A stretch of 37,687 bases of DNA, taken from assembly GCF_002160865.1 (NCBI RefSeq), contig NZ_NFLJ01000032.1:1-37687 (forward strand), given 5' to 3'. The position numbers were made by a program, and so were the translations under genes. The notes beneath the pieces were generated by a model, which saw only the letters and a list, made by a program, of their open reading frames with translations, was not told where the DNA came from and ran no database searches. Source of the DNA: Massiliimicrobium timonense (lineage in GTDB: Bacteria; Bacillota_I; Bacilli_A; Erysipelotrichales; Coprobacillaceae). Shown here one piece after another: positions 5,810 through 14,403 of this stretch (position 1 is the first letter of the stretch; every line of letters starts with the position of its first letter).

Positions 5810-8077
5810 TTATACTCCGCCTGCTGCTGCTTGACTCAAGACACCGATTGTTATTAAATATTGTACAACTAAGGCTTGTCCTCCAGGCGTAAAAGCTAGT
5901 GCCATTAGTCCAATAATTGTCGCAGCTGTTAATCCAAAAGCAAGCAATTCTTCAACATTAATTTCAAAATTATATTCTGGTTCATAAGTTGGAATAAGTT
6001 CAAAACTAATTTCCACAGTAATTTCTTCATCTAATTCATCTGAATCAGGCAAAATATCTTCTGATGTAATAATAAAAGTTAATTTTGGAAATGCTGAAGT
6101 TAAATCAACTTTTACTCCTATTTTTCCTGATGTAATTGATACTGCTACTTCTTTTAAATCATCAATTGTAGAGTTAATTATATCAATACCTTCAAAATCA
6201 CCTAATTCTATACCACTAATTAATCCTTCAATTTCTGCTTCACAAGATGCGGTTAATTTTCCGGTATTGTCAACATCAATTGTAATTGGATTACCATCAA
6301 AATTAGTTGCTAGTGTATCTGACACTTCTGCTGTTACTCTGACAGTTAATCCATTTAGTGAAATAGTATCTAATAAAAATTCTTGGTTATAAGTAAGGCT
6401 TGCATTACTAACTACATCTAAATATCCTAATGGTTCAAGTACATTATAGACAAACTGATCTCTTTGAATTTCAACCATATTTTCAGAATTGGATTCTGCT
6501 AATTGATCAGGTGTTAAATATGGTACTTCATCAAAATTAGAAATTCCTGTATCTCGTCCGGAATATCCTACTTTATCTAAGTCAAACGAAGGTGTTGAAT
6601 TGAATTGTTCGTTTCCTTTCAATTCATAAAACTGATCAAAAGCCCAGTTTTCTGGAATCGGATAACCTAAATTACAGCTATATCCACTAGACATATCTGC
6701 AACAAATGAGTATTTGGCTAATCCTAAATCACTGATGTAAGAACAGATGTATCTTGGAGCATAAATACCAATCTTATAATTCTTGCTATTTGTTGAACTC
6801 TTAAAAACTAGGTTTAATTTTTTAAAGTAAGGAACAATAAATGATGTCATTTGATAGCTGTAACAGTCAAAGTCTACTGCAAAGTAGATAACAGTACCTT
6901 CTGGAACTCCAATTCGTTTTGCTGCAGAAATTGCAGTATGTGCATCAACCGTTCCTTGTTTTAAATCTTGAAAATAACTTAATTGGTAACCTCCGTCTTG
7001 ATAGATAGGGAATACTCTTAAACCTGCATTTTTAATATTTTCAATTTCTTCAAAAGTAATGAATTTTCTTCTTGATCCAGCCACTGTCCCAGTTAAATAT
7101 CTTCCAACAACCTGATAACCGGCTGATTTTAAATCTTGAGCCTGTTGACTATTTAATACAGTTGAACAGTCACACGCTTTTGCAGTTCTGTTTGTATCAC
7201 CTTTACTTGTTAAAAGTGATTTCATTGTTGAGCAATTTACTTCTCCTGAAGTGACTAATCCAATACCTGTTAATGCATAGAATTCTTGGAACGCAGCTAC
7301 TTGAGATTTTGTAGTACTATCAAAATTCCCATCAAATCTTCCAGGATCATAACCGTTTAGGTACAATCCGTATTGAACTAATTTATTGTACTTGACATAC
7401 TCTCCATTTTGACCTTGTTTTAATACAGTAGGGAAATTAGCTGTTGTCTGATCTCCGAAATTAGTTCCATCTAAACTACCAATAAAATCTGTATAAATTC
7501 CTTCGGCAGCTTGTAGTGCAGCAATAAGTGCATAGGCAGTAAATCGTGAAACAACGCCATCACAAGGTCCAACACCGATAATATCTGACCAGTCAGCATT
7601 TAACTGTTGCTGAATTTGAACGATTTTATCTTTTCCACCACTAGTTTTATTAAACCAGTTCAATGAAACAAGTCCCATCCATACTTTCCAGTCGATAATT
7701 CCAGTTACTTCAATGTTTGCATCATCTTGAAATTCTCTTACTGCATTTACACCTGTTGTATAATAAACTCCAGTAATTCCTCCTGCATTATATCCTTTTG
7801 CAAATAATGCACACTGTAAAATACATACATTTGGAATTCCTTCATCATCAGCATTCATCTTAGAAATTGGATCTAATGATCTCATTTTAGACAATGTTAA
7901 ATCACCAACATTTCCAGTTACTGGAGAAATGCCATTTTCAATCTGGAATGCTCTGATAATTCCTTGACATAGAAGTGTTCCTGTTAGTCCATCTTCTTCC
8001 AATTTAACCCATTCACTTCTATGTCCATACATATTGTTTAAATATTTTTGTGCTTTTAAAATGTTAGCATCTGCCAT
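5810..8077 (-). CDS. Peptidoglycan-binding / DUF1906 glycoside-hydrolase-like protein, candidate released effector
   Basis: A 755-residue protein. Residues about 1-290 contain peptidoglycan-binding-like units (AQKYLNNMYGHR...GLTG; LQCALFAKGYNAG; YVKYNKLVQYGLYLNGYDPG...FDGNFDSTTKSQVAAFQEF). Residues about 302-505 are a DUF1906 (Rv2525c-like, GH25-related) domain with YQVVGRYLTG, VIYFAVDFD and YKIGIYAPRYICSYI. About 520-700 is an acidic, beta-rich region I do not recognise. About 709-750 is a hydrophobic tail (FGLTAATIIGLMALAF) that could enter a membrane. There is no signal peptide, although every recognisable domain acts on cell wall. It is last in the holin/lysozyme cassette and has its own promoter, so release by the holin and lysozyme is plausible (inference). 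The start is supported by AGGAGG. Confidence 0.85.
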   Translation of the reverse strand: MADANILKAQKYLNNMYGHRSEWVKLEEDGLTGTLLCQGIIRAFQIENGISPVTGNVGDLTLSKMRSLDPISKMNADDEGIPNVCILQCALFAKGYNAGGITGVYYTTGVNAVREFQDDANIEVTGIIDWKVWMGLVSLNWFNKTSGGKDKIVQIQQQLNADWSDIIGVGPCDGVVSRFTAYALIAALQAAEGIYTDFIGSLDGTNFGDQTTANFPTVLKQGQNGEYVKYNKLVQYGLYLNGYDPGRFDGNFDSTTKSQVAAFQEFYALTGIGLVTSGEVNCSTMKSLLTSKGDTNRTAKACDCSTVLNSQQAQDLKSAGYQVVGRYLTGTVAGSRRKFITFEEIENIKNAGLRVFPIYQDGGYQLSYFQDLKQGTVDAHTAISAAKRIGVPEGTVIYFAVDFDCYSYQMTSFIVPYFKKLNLVFKSSTNSKNYKIGIYAPRYICSYISDLGLAKYSFVADMSSGYSCNLGYPIPENWAFDQFYELKGNEQFNSTPSFDLDKVGYSGRDTGISNFDEVPYLTPDQLAESNSENMVEIQRDQFVYNVLEPLGYLDVVSNASLTYNQEFLLDTISLNGLTVRVTAEVSDTLATNFDGNPITIDVDNTGKLTASCEAEIEGLISGIELGDFEGIDIINSTIDDLKEVAVSITSGKIGVKVDLTSAFPKLTFIITSEDILPDSDELDEEITVEISFELIPTYEPEYNFEINVEELLAFGLTAATIIGLMALAFTPGGQALVVQYLITIGVLSQAAAGGV

Positions 8078-8104
8078 TTTTCTTTTCCTCCTGTTTTTCT
8101 ATTT

Positions 8105-8170
8105 TGTAGAATTTATACCGGTATGTTTTCTACATTTAAATAATACATCTACCGGAGAACACAATTGTGC
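8105..8170 (-). promoter_or_regulatory. Promoter and dyads of the DUF1906 gene
   Basis: On the minus strand the palindrome CACAATTGTG (8160-8169) is followed after exactly 14 bases by TATTAT (8140-8145). The same arrangement occurs before the ArpU-like gene. Downstream, near the expected transcript start, is an inverted repeat TGTAGAA / TTCTACA (8105-8111, 8128-8134) around the palindrome ATACCGGTAT (8115-8124). It may be an operator or a leader hairpin. Confidence 0.6.
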
Positions 8171-8185
8171 TTTTTTTAATTCTCA

Positions 8186-9034
8186 TTAATATAAATTGCT
8201 TGATGATATAGCTCCAGTGACTTTTCCGTTTACCCCAATTACTACTCTATCCCCATTGATTTGAATGATTTCATATTCATTATTGAATACAAAACTTGCA
8301 ATTGATTGCCCATCGTACCATTTTGAATCTGCTTTTACCTTTACTTTATCGCCAACGTGAAATGATTTGTTTTCACTTATTTGGTTATCTTTGACAAATG
8401 TATTTATCAGACCGTGATCATAACTGCAATCAAGATTACTTGAACTAATTCCTTCAATATTTTTTAATACACCGTTTTTAGCATTAGAAGTAAACTGATG
8501 CAATAAAACATGATTGAAAGGATTATACTGCAATTCATTGTTCCAGGTGTTATAGCCATTATTGTTCCCATAGTTTGCTAACCATAAAGTCCAGGCTGAA
8601 AATCCATCATTTGTGAGCTTGGTTTTAAACCAATTTTGGTTGGCATAAATACCAACTGAATATCCCGCATTTTCAATGGCATCACAAAATACTTTAGCTA
8701 TTTTATAATACATATCATTGCTTAGATTGCCTTGATAATCTGAGAACTCAAGATCATAGTAAATAACATTTACCTGGTACTTTTGACACGCTTTTAGTGC
8801 TAAATTTGCTTCTTTTTTTGCTTCTTCTTCATTTCTTGCATAGCAGAAATGATAAGCAAATAGTGGAATATTCAATTCATTAGCCTGTTTTGCATTATTG
8901 TCCCACTGTTTATCGATATTCGATGAACTCCATCCATAAGAGCATCTAGCAACAACTCCTGCAATATATTTCTTTGCCTTGCTTAAATCTACTGTTCCAT
9001 TATGATAAGAAATATCAATAATATAATTACTCAT
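8186..9034 (-). CDS. GH25 lysozyme (phage-type endolysin) with SH3-like tail
   Basis: A 282-residue muramidase that cleaves the glycan strands of peptidoglycan. Family marks: IIDISYHNG at the start, VIYYDLEFSD with the catalytic Asp and Glu of GH25, GIYANQNWF and LWLANYG. Residues about 225-282 (VGDKVKVKADSKWYDGQSIA) form a small SH3-like wall-binding domain. There is no signal peptide, as expected for a holin-dependent endolysin. The ATG at 9034 (MSNYIIDISYH) is preferred to an in-frame GTG three codons earlier. The gene overlaps the end of the holin gene by 8 bases, so the two are translated together. Confidence 0.92.
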   Translation of the reverse strand: MSNYIIDISYHNGTVDLSKAKKYIAGVVARCSYGWSSSNIDKQWDNNAKQANELNIPLFAYHFCYARNEEEAKKEANLALKACQKYQVNVIYYDLEFSDYQGNLSNDMYYKIAKVFCDAIENAGYSVGIYANQNWFKTKLTNDGFSAWTLWLANYGNNNGYNTWNNELQYNPFNHVLLHQFTSNAKNGVLKNIEGISSSNLDCSYDHGLINTFVKDNQISENKSFHVGDKVKVKADSKWYDGQSIASFVFNNEYEIIQINGDRVVIGVNGKVTGAISSSNLY

Positions 9035-9479
9035 TTTCTTCACCGATACTTTCTATATTTTTAGAAGCAGTTTCTAAACCTTTGATAAGTATTTGAGGAA
9101 CTTTACATCCTGCATCTACTAGATTTTCAAGGATACTTCTACATTCATTGATGATCAGAGAAGCAAGAACAAACCATCCAAGAAAAATCGTTACAGATAA
9201 ATCTATACTGATGATTTTTCCTAATTCCTGAAATCCCACAGGAATTAAGAAAGCAATCAATATCATTATCCAATATCCCATTTTTCTAATAATTCCTATC
9301 AATGCTACTGATGAGCTTTCTTGATTATTGATTCTTGCTTTTGCCCATCCAGTTAATGTATCGATAATATTCAGTAAAAGATACAGTAAAAATAGAATCC
9401 AGTGTTCTCCAAAAAGGGATGTAACGATTGTTAAAATAATAGAATATAACCATTGCATATATTCTGACATCTTTAACAT
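9027..9479 (-). CDS. Phage holin (Phage_holin_4_1 / TcdE-type)
   Basis: A 150-residue membrane protein with three to four hydrophobic segments and the family core LLLNIIDTLTGWAKARINNQESSS..IIRKMGYW. The charged C-terminus is usual for holins. Holins of this family make the membrane lesion that lets an endolysin, or toxins such as TcdA/B through TcdE, leave the cell. The ATG has AGGAG eight bases upstream and overlaps the stop of the ArpU-like gene by 7 bases. The lysozyme gene in turn overlaps its end. Three tightly coupled genes form the cassette. Confidence 0.93.
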   Translation of the reverse strand: MLKMSEYMQWLYSIILTIVTSLFGEHWILFLLYLLLNIIDTLTGWAKARINNQESSSVALIGIIRKMGYWIMILIAFLIPVGFQELGKIISIDLSVTIFLGWFVLASLIINECRSILENLVDAGCKVPQILIKGLETASKNIESIGEENE

Positions 9480-9817
9480 TTATGAATCTCCTGTAAACTT
9501 AATTTATTGAGTATATTTTTATATTTTCTAATAACAGAGCTATGATTTGCATAACCAAGCTGAATTGCAATAAAATCAAAGGTCTTTTTATCGATAATTC
9601 TTTTCTGAATAATTTCTGCTTCATCTGGCAATAAGGTATTTATCCAAGAATGAACAATATCAATAATATATGAATAATAATGATAGCAATTCTTTTCAAA
9701 GTTTGTAGCATTACTTTCACCATTGATTAATTGTTTTCTTTCCAAATCATTCAAATGTACTTTTGCAATAGAGTATAAATTTAGAGTAAGTTCAATTTCT
9801 TCACGAGAATAAAACAT
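9473..9817 (-). CDS. ArpU-like phage late-gene transcriptional regulator
   Basis: A 114-residue protein with a C-terminal helix-turn-helix resembling sigma-70 region 4 (LPDEAEIIQKRIIDKKTFDFIAIQLGYANHSSVIRKYKNILNKL), as in the ArpU/RinA regulators that control phage packaging and lysis genes. The N-terminal half is helical. It is first in the holin-lysozyme operon. Its promoter carries a palindrome at the -35 position and a second perfect palindrome over the probable transcript start. It may activate both cassette promoters, which share the -35 palindrome. That link is inference; the family assignment rests on size, the HTH and the gene order. Confidence 0.75.
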   Translation of the reverse strand: MFYSREEIELTLNLYSIAKVHLNDLERKQLINGESNATNFEKNCYHYYSYIIDIVHSWINTLLPDEAEIIQKRIIDKKTFDFIAIQLGYANHSSVIRKYKNILNKLSLQEIHKC

Positions 9818-9842
9818 TCTATCACTTACCCTTCTTTTAGTA

Positions 9843-9898
9843 ATTTGTAAAACGTTTTACAAATAAGATAATATATGTATTCTTAAGCACAATTGTGC
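9843..9898 (-). promoter_or_regulatory. Promoter and operator of the ArpU-holin-lysozyme operon
   Basis: GCACAATTGTGC (9887-9898) lies 14 bases (from the CACAATTGTG core at 9888-9897) before TATTAT (9868-9873, minus strand). A perfect 22-bp palindrome at 9843-9864 (half-site ATTTGTAAAAC) covers the expected transcript start. A further half-site, TTTACAAATTAC, lies upstream at 9917-9928. The layout fits activation at the -35 and repression at +1. Confidence 0.65.
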
Positions 9899-9928
9899 CT
9901 TTTATAGTGTGGTTTGTTTACAAATTAC

Positions 9929-10379
9929 GATAGTTTATTTCCTATGGGTAATCATTATAGAGAGAGTAAATATGAATTCTACAAACTTATCTATAATATG
10001 AAAATTTACTGAAATTTTGACGATAGAATCACATTTTGTTTTGTCGATTTTTAAGTGATAATGTAATATTATGAACATTATTGTCATAAATTATCTTTTG
10101 CGATTTTTTAAAGTTTTTAAGTATATAATGTTTATAAAAAAATAATAAAAGGACATGTTTTGAATGCCCTTTTATAAATTCAAGCATGATTAATGACTAT
10201 TTTAAGTGATAATTAAGCTGGTTGTTTTTTATAACTGGTTAGAAGTTAATAGTAATTAAATGTAAAAGAATAAATACAATGATGGAATTTATACTACAGT
10301 AGATTTATTAGTCAATTTTAAGGGTTGTAAAATTTTATTTAGTTGATTTTTTGATTGTTTTTTATTTTATTTATATTAA
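9929..10379. other. Gene-free AT-rich stretch
   Basis: No coding frame with a ribosome site is visible on either strand. The only structure I can support is the terminator at 10145-10175; the rest is AT-rich with small imperfect palindromes near 10060-10100. Confidence 0.6.
10145..10175 (-). terminator. Terminator of the transfer operon
   Basis: On the minus strand ATAAAAGGGCAT pairs with ATGTCCTTTTAT (12 bp, one G-U) around a seven-base loop. A T-rich tract ending in seven T follows. It lies about 200 bases after the CHAP gene and would close the long leftward transfer transcript. Confidence 0.8.
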
Positions 10380-12002
10380 TTATTTGGGCACTGCAAATAC
10401 TACTCCTTTGCATTTGGTGCGAAATTGGTCTAATGAGTAGGTTGCAGTATGCCAATCTTTTTTTGCATCTGCAAATGTATTGGTCACTCCATCTAGATTT
10501 CCTTCTTGAATTGTTATATTCTTTCCATTCCAACCAATAACTATTCCAACATGATTTCTTCCAACACATGAGAATACGGCACCGACTGCTGGTTCATTGG
10601 ATTTTATAAACTTATCTGGATGTGCCTGTAACAATTGATCAACACATTTCCAACCATCACCAATAAATCCGGGAGAATATCCATAGATTTCATAGAAACG
10701 TCCCCAAGCAAACCAAGTGCATTGGCCATAAAGATTTGCTCTTGAATATGGATTGTTGCTACCCCATGCATCCATATTATCAAAATTAGGTTGTTCTCGG
10801 TAATTCCCGAATCCTAGCGATACATATCGCATGACATGTTCTACATAATTTGGGTCGCCATAGACATCAGTACCTAGTTCAGCTTTTTTCTGATCTGAGA
10901 ATACTTTAGCATTGGCTTTAGAATATCCTCCAAAGTTTTTAACTGCCCAGTCTATATAACCATTACCGTAGTTGTAGCCCTGTAAAGCTAAAAAGATATG
11001 TTCATTATCAAAGCTGTCCTTGACTTGAGCTGATTTAAAGCAGTCTGACAGATAGTGTATACCTACATCAATGGAGTACTCTGGTTCCTGTATGGCATTA
11101 GGCTTATTTGGATACTTTGTATTGTAGGGACATTCTGAACTTTGCATGGGATCAGTTCCTTTTCCACCAGATTCCTGCATCATGACTGCCTGTATGATTG
11201 GAATATAATCTTCCATTTCATATTGCTTAGCATATTTTTCTATTGTATCAGTGTAAGCCAATACTTCTGCACTTAGTGGAGCATTTGTAGAGCTAACAGA
11301 TGAATTATCAGATAGGGCTGCAAAAACACCAATAAAAAGAAGGAGTACAAGTAATAATATGAGAGATATTCCAGCACCTATTAAATTGGAAACACTGAGT
11401 GCTGTTCTTCTGATGAATGTAAGAGAACCTTTTAGGGTTTTCATGGCTGATTGAGTGCCTTTTTTGATACGATTGCTTTTTTTTGAAGAATCTTTTATCT
11501 GTTTATAATTTTTTAATTTAACAAAACTTTTTATCTTATGTTGATAAGTCTTTTGATTAGCTGTTTCTTTTTTGATAGCAATATTTTTATTTTTAATTGG
11601 CAAAGACTTTGAATATTTTTTTATTTTTAAATCTTTTTGTACAGTTTTTCTTTTGTTAAGAGTATTGTTTTCAGATACTGCTTTATCTGATTTATGCTGA
11701 GAAGAAGATGATGGGGTAGGGGTATAAACATTTTGATTCTGCCTTTCAATAATCTTATTCTTTTTTCTTTTGACATATTGTTTTTTTGCATTTTTTATTG
11801 ATTGTTCTTTAACATTGTTTATAGCTTTTTTACCATTTTTAGATACATGATCAACAGCATATGTGTTCTGTGTCTCTTTTTCATCAGTATTACTATTTTC
11901 TTTTGAGTGTATAGTAATATTTTTAATATGCTTTCTTACATCCACAATTTTGTCTTTGCTTTTAATTTCCATGTTTTCTGTTTTTTTCTTGATTTCATTC
12001 AT
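10380..12002 (-). CDS. Membrane-anchored lysozyme/CHAP cell-wall hydrolase (CD1108/CwlT-like, VirB1 role)
   Basis: A 540-residue protein. Residues 1-200 are a very lysine-rich, low-complexity cytoplasmic region. About 207-230 is a single membrane helix (ISLILLLVLLLFIGVFAAL). About 245-400 is a lysozyme-like transglycosylase domain with the probable catalytic Glu277 in MMQESGG and a GYNYG motif. About 410-540 is a CHAP amidase/endopeptidase domain with Cys428 (YGQCTWFAWGR) and His485 (NHVGIVIGWN). In Tn916-type and Tn1549-type elements such two-domain enzymes open the wall for the conjugation machine. The gene follows virB4 with a 37-base gap that holds a hairpin. The 200-residue basic N-region is longer than I would expect and may bind DNA or other transfer proteins (inference). 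Confidence 0.93.
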   Translation of the reverse strand: MNEIKKKTENMEIKSKDKIVDVRKHIKNITIHSKENSNTDEKETQNTYAVDHVSKNGKKAINNVKEQSIKNAKKQYVKRKKNKIIERQNQNVYTPTPSSSSQHKSDKAVSENNTLNKRKTVQKDLKIKKYSKSLPIKNKNIAIKKETANQKTYQHKIKSFVKLKNYKQIKDSSKKSNRIKKGTQSAMKTLKGSLTFIRRTALSVSNLIGAGISLILLLVLLLFIGVFAALSDNSSVSSTNAPLSAEVLAYTDTIEKYAKQYEMEDYIPIIQAVMMQESGGKGTDPMQSSECPYNTKYPNKPNAIQEPEYSIDVGIHYLSDCFKSAQVKDSFDNEHIFLALQGYNYGNGYIDWAVKNFGGYSKANAKVFSDQKKAELGTDVYGDPNYVEHVMRYVSLGFGNYREQPNFDNMDAWGSNNPYSRANLYGQCTWFAWGRFYEIYGYSPGFIGDGWKCVDQLLQAHPDKFIKSNEPAVGAVFSCVGRNHVGIVIGWNGKNITIQEGNLDGVTNTFADAKKDWHTATYSLDQFRTKCKGVVFAVPK

Positions 12003-12023
12003 GATGTTATCAACTCCTTTCTA

Positions 12024-12059
12024 TAAAAAGATGAAAGGACTACCTTTTAAGCAGTCCCT
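12024..12059 (-). terminator. Weak terminator-like hairpin at the virB4 stop
   Basis: AGGGACT and AGTCCTT pair on the minus strand (one G-U). The stem covers the virB4 stop codon, and TTTCATCTTTTT follows. The ribosome site AAAGGAG of the CHAP gene starts a few bases later, so any transcript of CHAP from the operon must pass through it. Confidence 0.5.
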
Positions 12060-14403
12060 GTTGAATAAGTTTTTCTTTTCTATCATTTGGATTGGTTGTA
12101 TTAGTTTGATACATAAACGTATGTTTTGGTATTTTGTTGATGAATGGAACTAGATTTGGACCATGTTTGATAAGTCCTGAACCTGGTTGAGAATTGGTGA
12201 TAAAACTCATCTGTTCATCACTGATTTTTAATAATTTAGCAAGCTGTTCTCTATCTTTGGCTGCCTGATTCAGCATGACGATAAATTCAGTATTGGATAG
12301 AATCGAACGTGCTTCTTCATCTTTCAACAGATATTCTACATTTTGTGTGATTCCTGTTGGAAATGCATCTCTTTTACGGAACTGACGCCATGCAGAGTTG
12401 AAAAAGGTTGCACTTTCAGGGTTACTGTAGACCACATGGAATTCATCTAAGAAGATATGTGTTCTTTTCCCATTCTTCCAGTTTTCATTGACTCTGTTGA
12501 TGATCTGATCCGTGATAACGAGTAGTCCCATCGTCTTCATGTTCTTATCGAGTTTATGAATATTGTAGGAAATAACACGACTCTTTGTATTCACATTTGT
12601 GTGATGAGCAAACAAATCCATGGAACCTATCGTGAATAGCTCCATTTTAAGTGCTAAGGATTTAGCCTGTGGTTCTGGCTGTTGAATCAGCGTTTCTCTT
12701 AATGTCTTTAAGGTTGGCATAACACCAGTTTTCTCAAAATCTTGATAAACGATATTGATACATCTATCCAGAATACTTCGTTCTTCTAATGAAACAGTAC
12801 CACGATTAGCACTTTCTATTAGTGATAGGATAAATTGGGCCTTATCCTTATAAGGATCTCCAGAGTCACCATAACCGAGTGTTATATCCATAGCATTGAT
12901 ATAGTCCTTACCACCGGCATAGATTTCTATGATTTCACCACCAAATTCCTGCATGATGATATCATATTCCCCCTCTGGATCACAGATAAGGATATCATCA
13001 TCAGTTGAAGCCATAGCTAGTTCTATTTCCTGTTTGACTAGGAAAGACTTTCCTGCACCTGGAACACCGAGGACAAAAGCGTTAGGGTTTTTTAAATTTT
13101 CCTTGTTGCAGATGATCATATTGTTAGTGATTGCATTGTTACCGTACCAGATACCGCCTTTTTCCATAATCTCCTGCGCTCTAAAAGGCATAAAAGCTGC
13201 AACGCTTTCCGTCAAAAGAGTACGAACCATCGTATCAAGACGATTGATACCAATAGGAAGCGTTGTGACAAGTCCATCCAATTGCCTGCTTGCAAAGAAT
13301 AGGGGAGTTAATTCACAGACATTGGAACGGGCTATAGATTTCAAGACTTCAGTATCAGCATCCAATTCTTCTAATGAATCTGCTAAATGAACGATAGTGA
13401 TATTAACTAGCATCATTTTTTCATCTCTTACGGTTAAATCATCTAAAAATTCCTTGATTTCCTCCTGCTGCTTTTCCATATCGTAGGGGATACTTCCTGC
13501 AAAGTTATTATTTGCAGCCTGTTTACGGGAATAATTAGCAATATTGGTTGCAATGCCCAGTAGTCTGTTTTCTGTTTCTGTCACTGCTTCATCTGTTGGT
13601 ATGGAGATGATGTCCATTGAATACATGAGATTCTTATTGATAGAACATAAGTCAGCAACGATTTTGTCCTTTAAGAATTGTGGATATTTGGAAATGTATA
13701 ATACTCGACCATATTTATCACCTAATTGGAAATACTTATTTTTAAATACAGGTGCTCTTGGGCAGATGTCATCCTTGAATGAGCGACCATTTTTTGCGTT
13801 GTATGATAAGTCAAAATCAAAATATTCTTCTTCACCATTTCTGTAAAAATCATGAAGTATCTTTAATCTTTCATTTAGGTTCAGTTCAATCAATGCTGAA
13901 CCTAAACGTGAAAAATGAGAAGAAAGATCATTGAACAGTCTTGAAAAGAATATTCTGGCATCTGTTACATCTTTTTTATAGCAGGTAACTGTAATGTATT
14001 TTTCCTGTATGATGTTTTCACATCTTGCCATGTTTTCTAGAAGCATCTGGTTATATTCTCTTATAAATCGGTCATATCTTTCATCATTTTTGAGCTTTAA
14101 TAATACATCATCCTTGAACTGGGCAAGATCAATTTTATGGTTATTGATTGTAATCTTAACTGTAACCGTAGAATCAAATGAGTTTAGAATATCTTTATAG
14201 TTCTTGATGATATTTTCTTTGCTTTCTTCTGATGCAATCGAATAGTTGATATCAACAAAACGATATGTCTTTGAATAACGTGTTCCCAGGCGAAAGATAC
14301 CGTCTTCATAGACAGTGTCAATAGGAATTGTCTGTTGTGCAGTTCTTGGAACATGAATTTTTTCTTTATTTTGTTTTCTTATTTTTGCGTAGCTTTTTAA
14401 CAT
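12040..14403 (-). CDS. VirB4/TraE-type conjugation ATPase
   Basis: A 787-residue cytoplasmic ATPase that energises the type IV secretion channel. Walker A is GVPGAGKS near residue 447; Walker B is THIFLDEFHVV near residue 650. The FRKRDAFPTGITQNVEYLL stretch and the N-terminal mixed domain match VirB4 of Gram-positive ICEs. Its start overlaps the prgI gene by 38 bases, the usual coupling for this pair. The length is normal and all motifs are present, so it should be active. Confidence 0.97.
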   Translation of the reverse strand: MLKSYAKIRKQNKEKIHVPRTAQQTIPIDTVYEDGIFRLGTRYSKTYRFVDINYSIASEESKENIIKNYKDILNSFDSTVTVKITINNHKIDLAQFKDDVLLKLKNDERYDRFIREYNQMLLENMARCENIIQEKYITVTCYKKDVTDARIFFSRLFNDLSSHFSRLGSALIELNLNERLKILHDFYRNGEEEYFDFDLSYNAKNGRSFKDDICPRAPVFKNKYFQLGDKYGRVLYISKYPQFLKDKIVADLCSINKNLMYSMDIISIPTDEAVTETENRLLGIATNIANYSRKQAANNNFAGSIPYDMEKQQEEIKEFLDDLTVRDEKMMLVNITIVHLADSLEELDADTEVLKSIARSNVCELTPLFFASRQLDGLVTTLPIGINRLDTMVRTLLTESVAAFMPFRAQEIMEKGGIWYGNNAITNNMIICNKENLKNPNAFVLGVPGAGKSFLVKQEIELAMASTDDDILICDPEGEYDIIMQEFGGEIIEIYAGGKDYINAMDITLGYGDSGDPYKDKAQFILSLIESANRGTVSLEERSILDRCINIVYQDFEKTGVMPTLKTLRETLIQQPEPQAKSLALKMELFTIGSMDLFAHHTNVNTKSRVISYNIHKLDKNMKTMGLLVITDQIINRVNENWKNGKRTHIFLDEFHVVYSNPESATFFNSAWRQFRKRDAFPTGITQNVEYLLKDEEARSILSNTEFIVMLNQAAKDREQLAKLLKISDEQMSFITNSQPGSGLIKHGPNLVPFINKIPKHTFMYQTNTTNPNDRKEKLIQQGLLKR

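Noticed and set aside
8160-8170. CACAATTGTGC followed by T run as a plus-strand terminator
   Set aside because: No plus-strand gene ends nearby, and the same palindrome occurs at the -35 position of two minus-strand promoters, which explains it better.
9328-9510. Plus-strand frame opposite the holin gene
   Set aside because: Antisense to the conserved holin and without a ribosome site.
10339-10569. Minus-strand frame overlapping the CHAP gene end
   Set aside because: Out-of-frame shadow of the CHAP domain with Trp/Cys-rich, unnatural composition.
12929-13390. Long open frame on the plus strand inside virB4
   Set aside because: It is antisense to a fully conserved ATPase gene, lacks a ribosome site, and its product has no recognisable domain. 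The same applies to plus-strand frames near 13544-14200, 18232-18513, 21809-22141 and 35596-36321.
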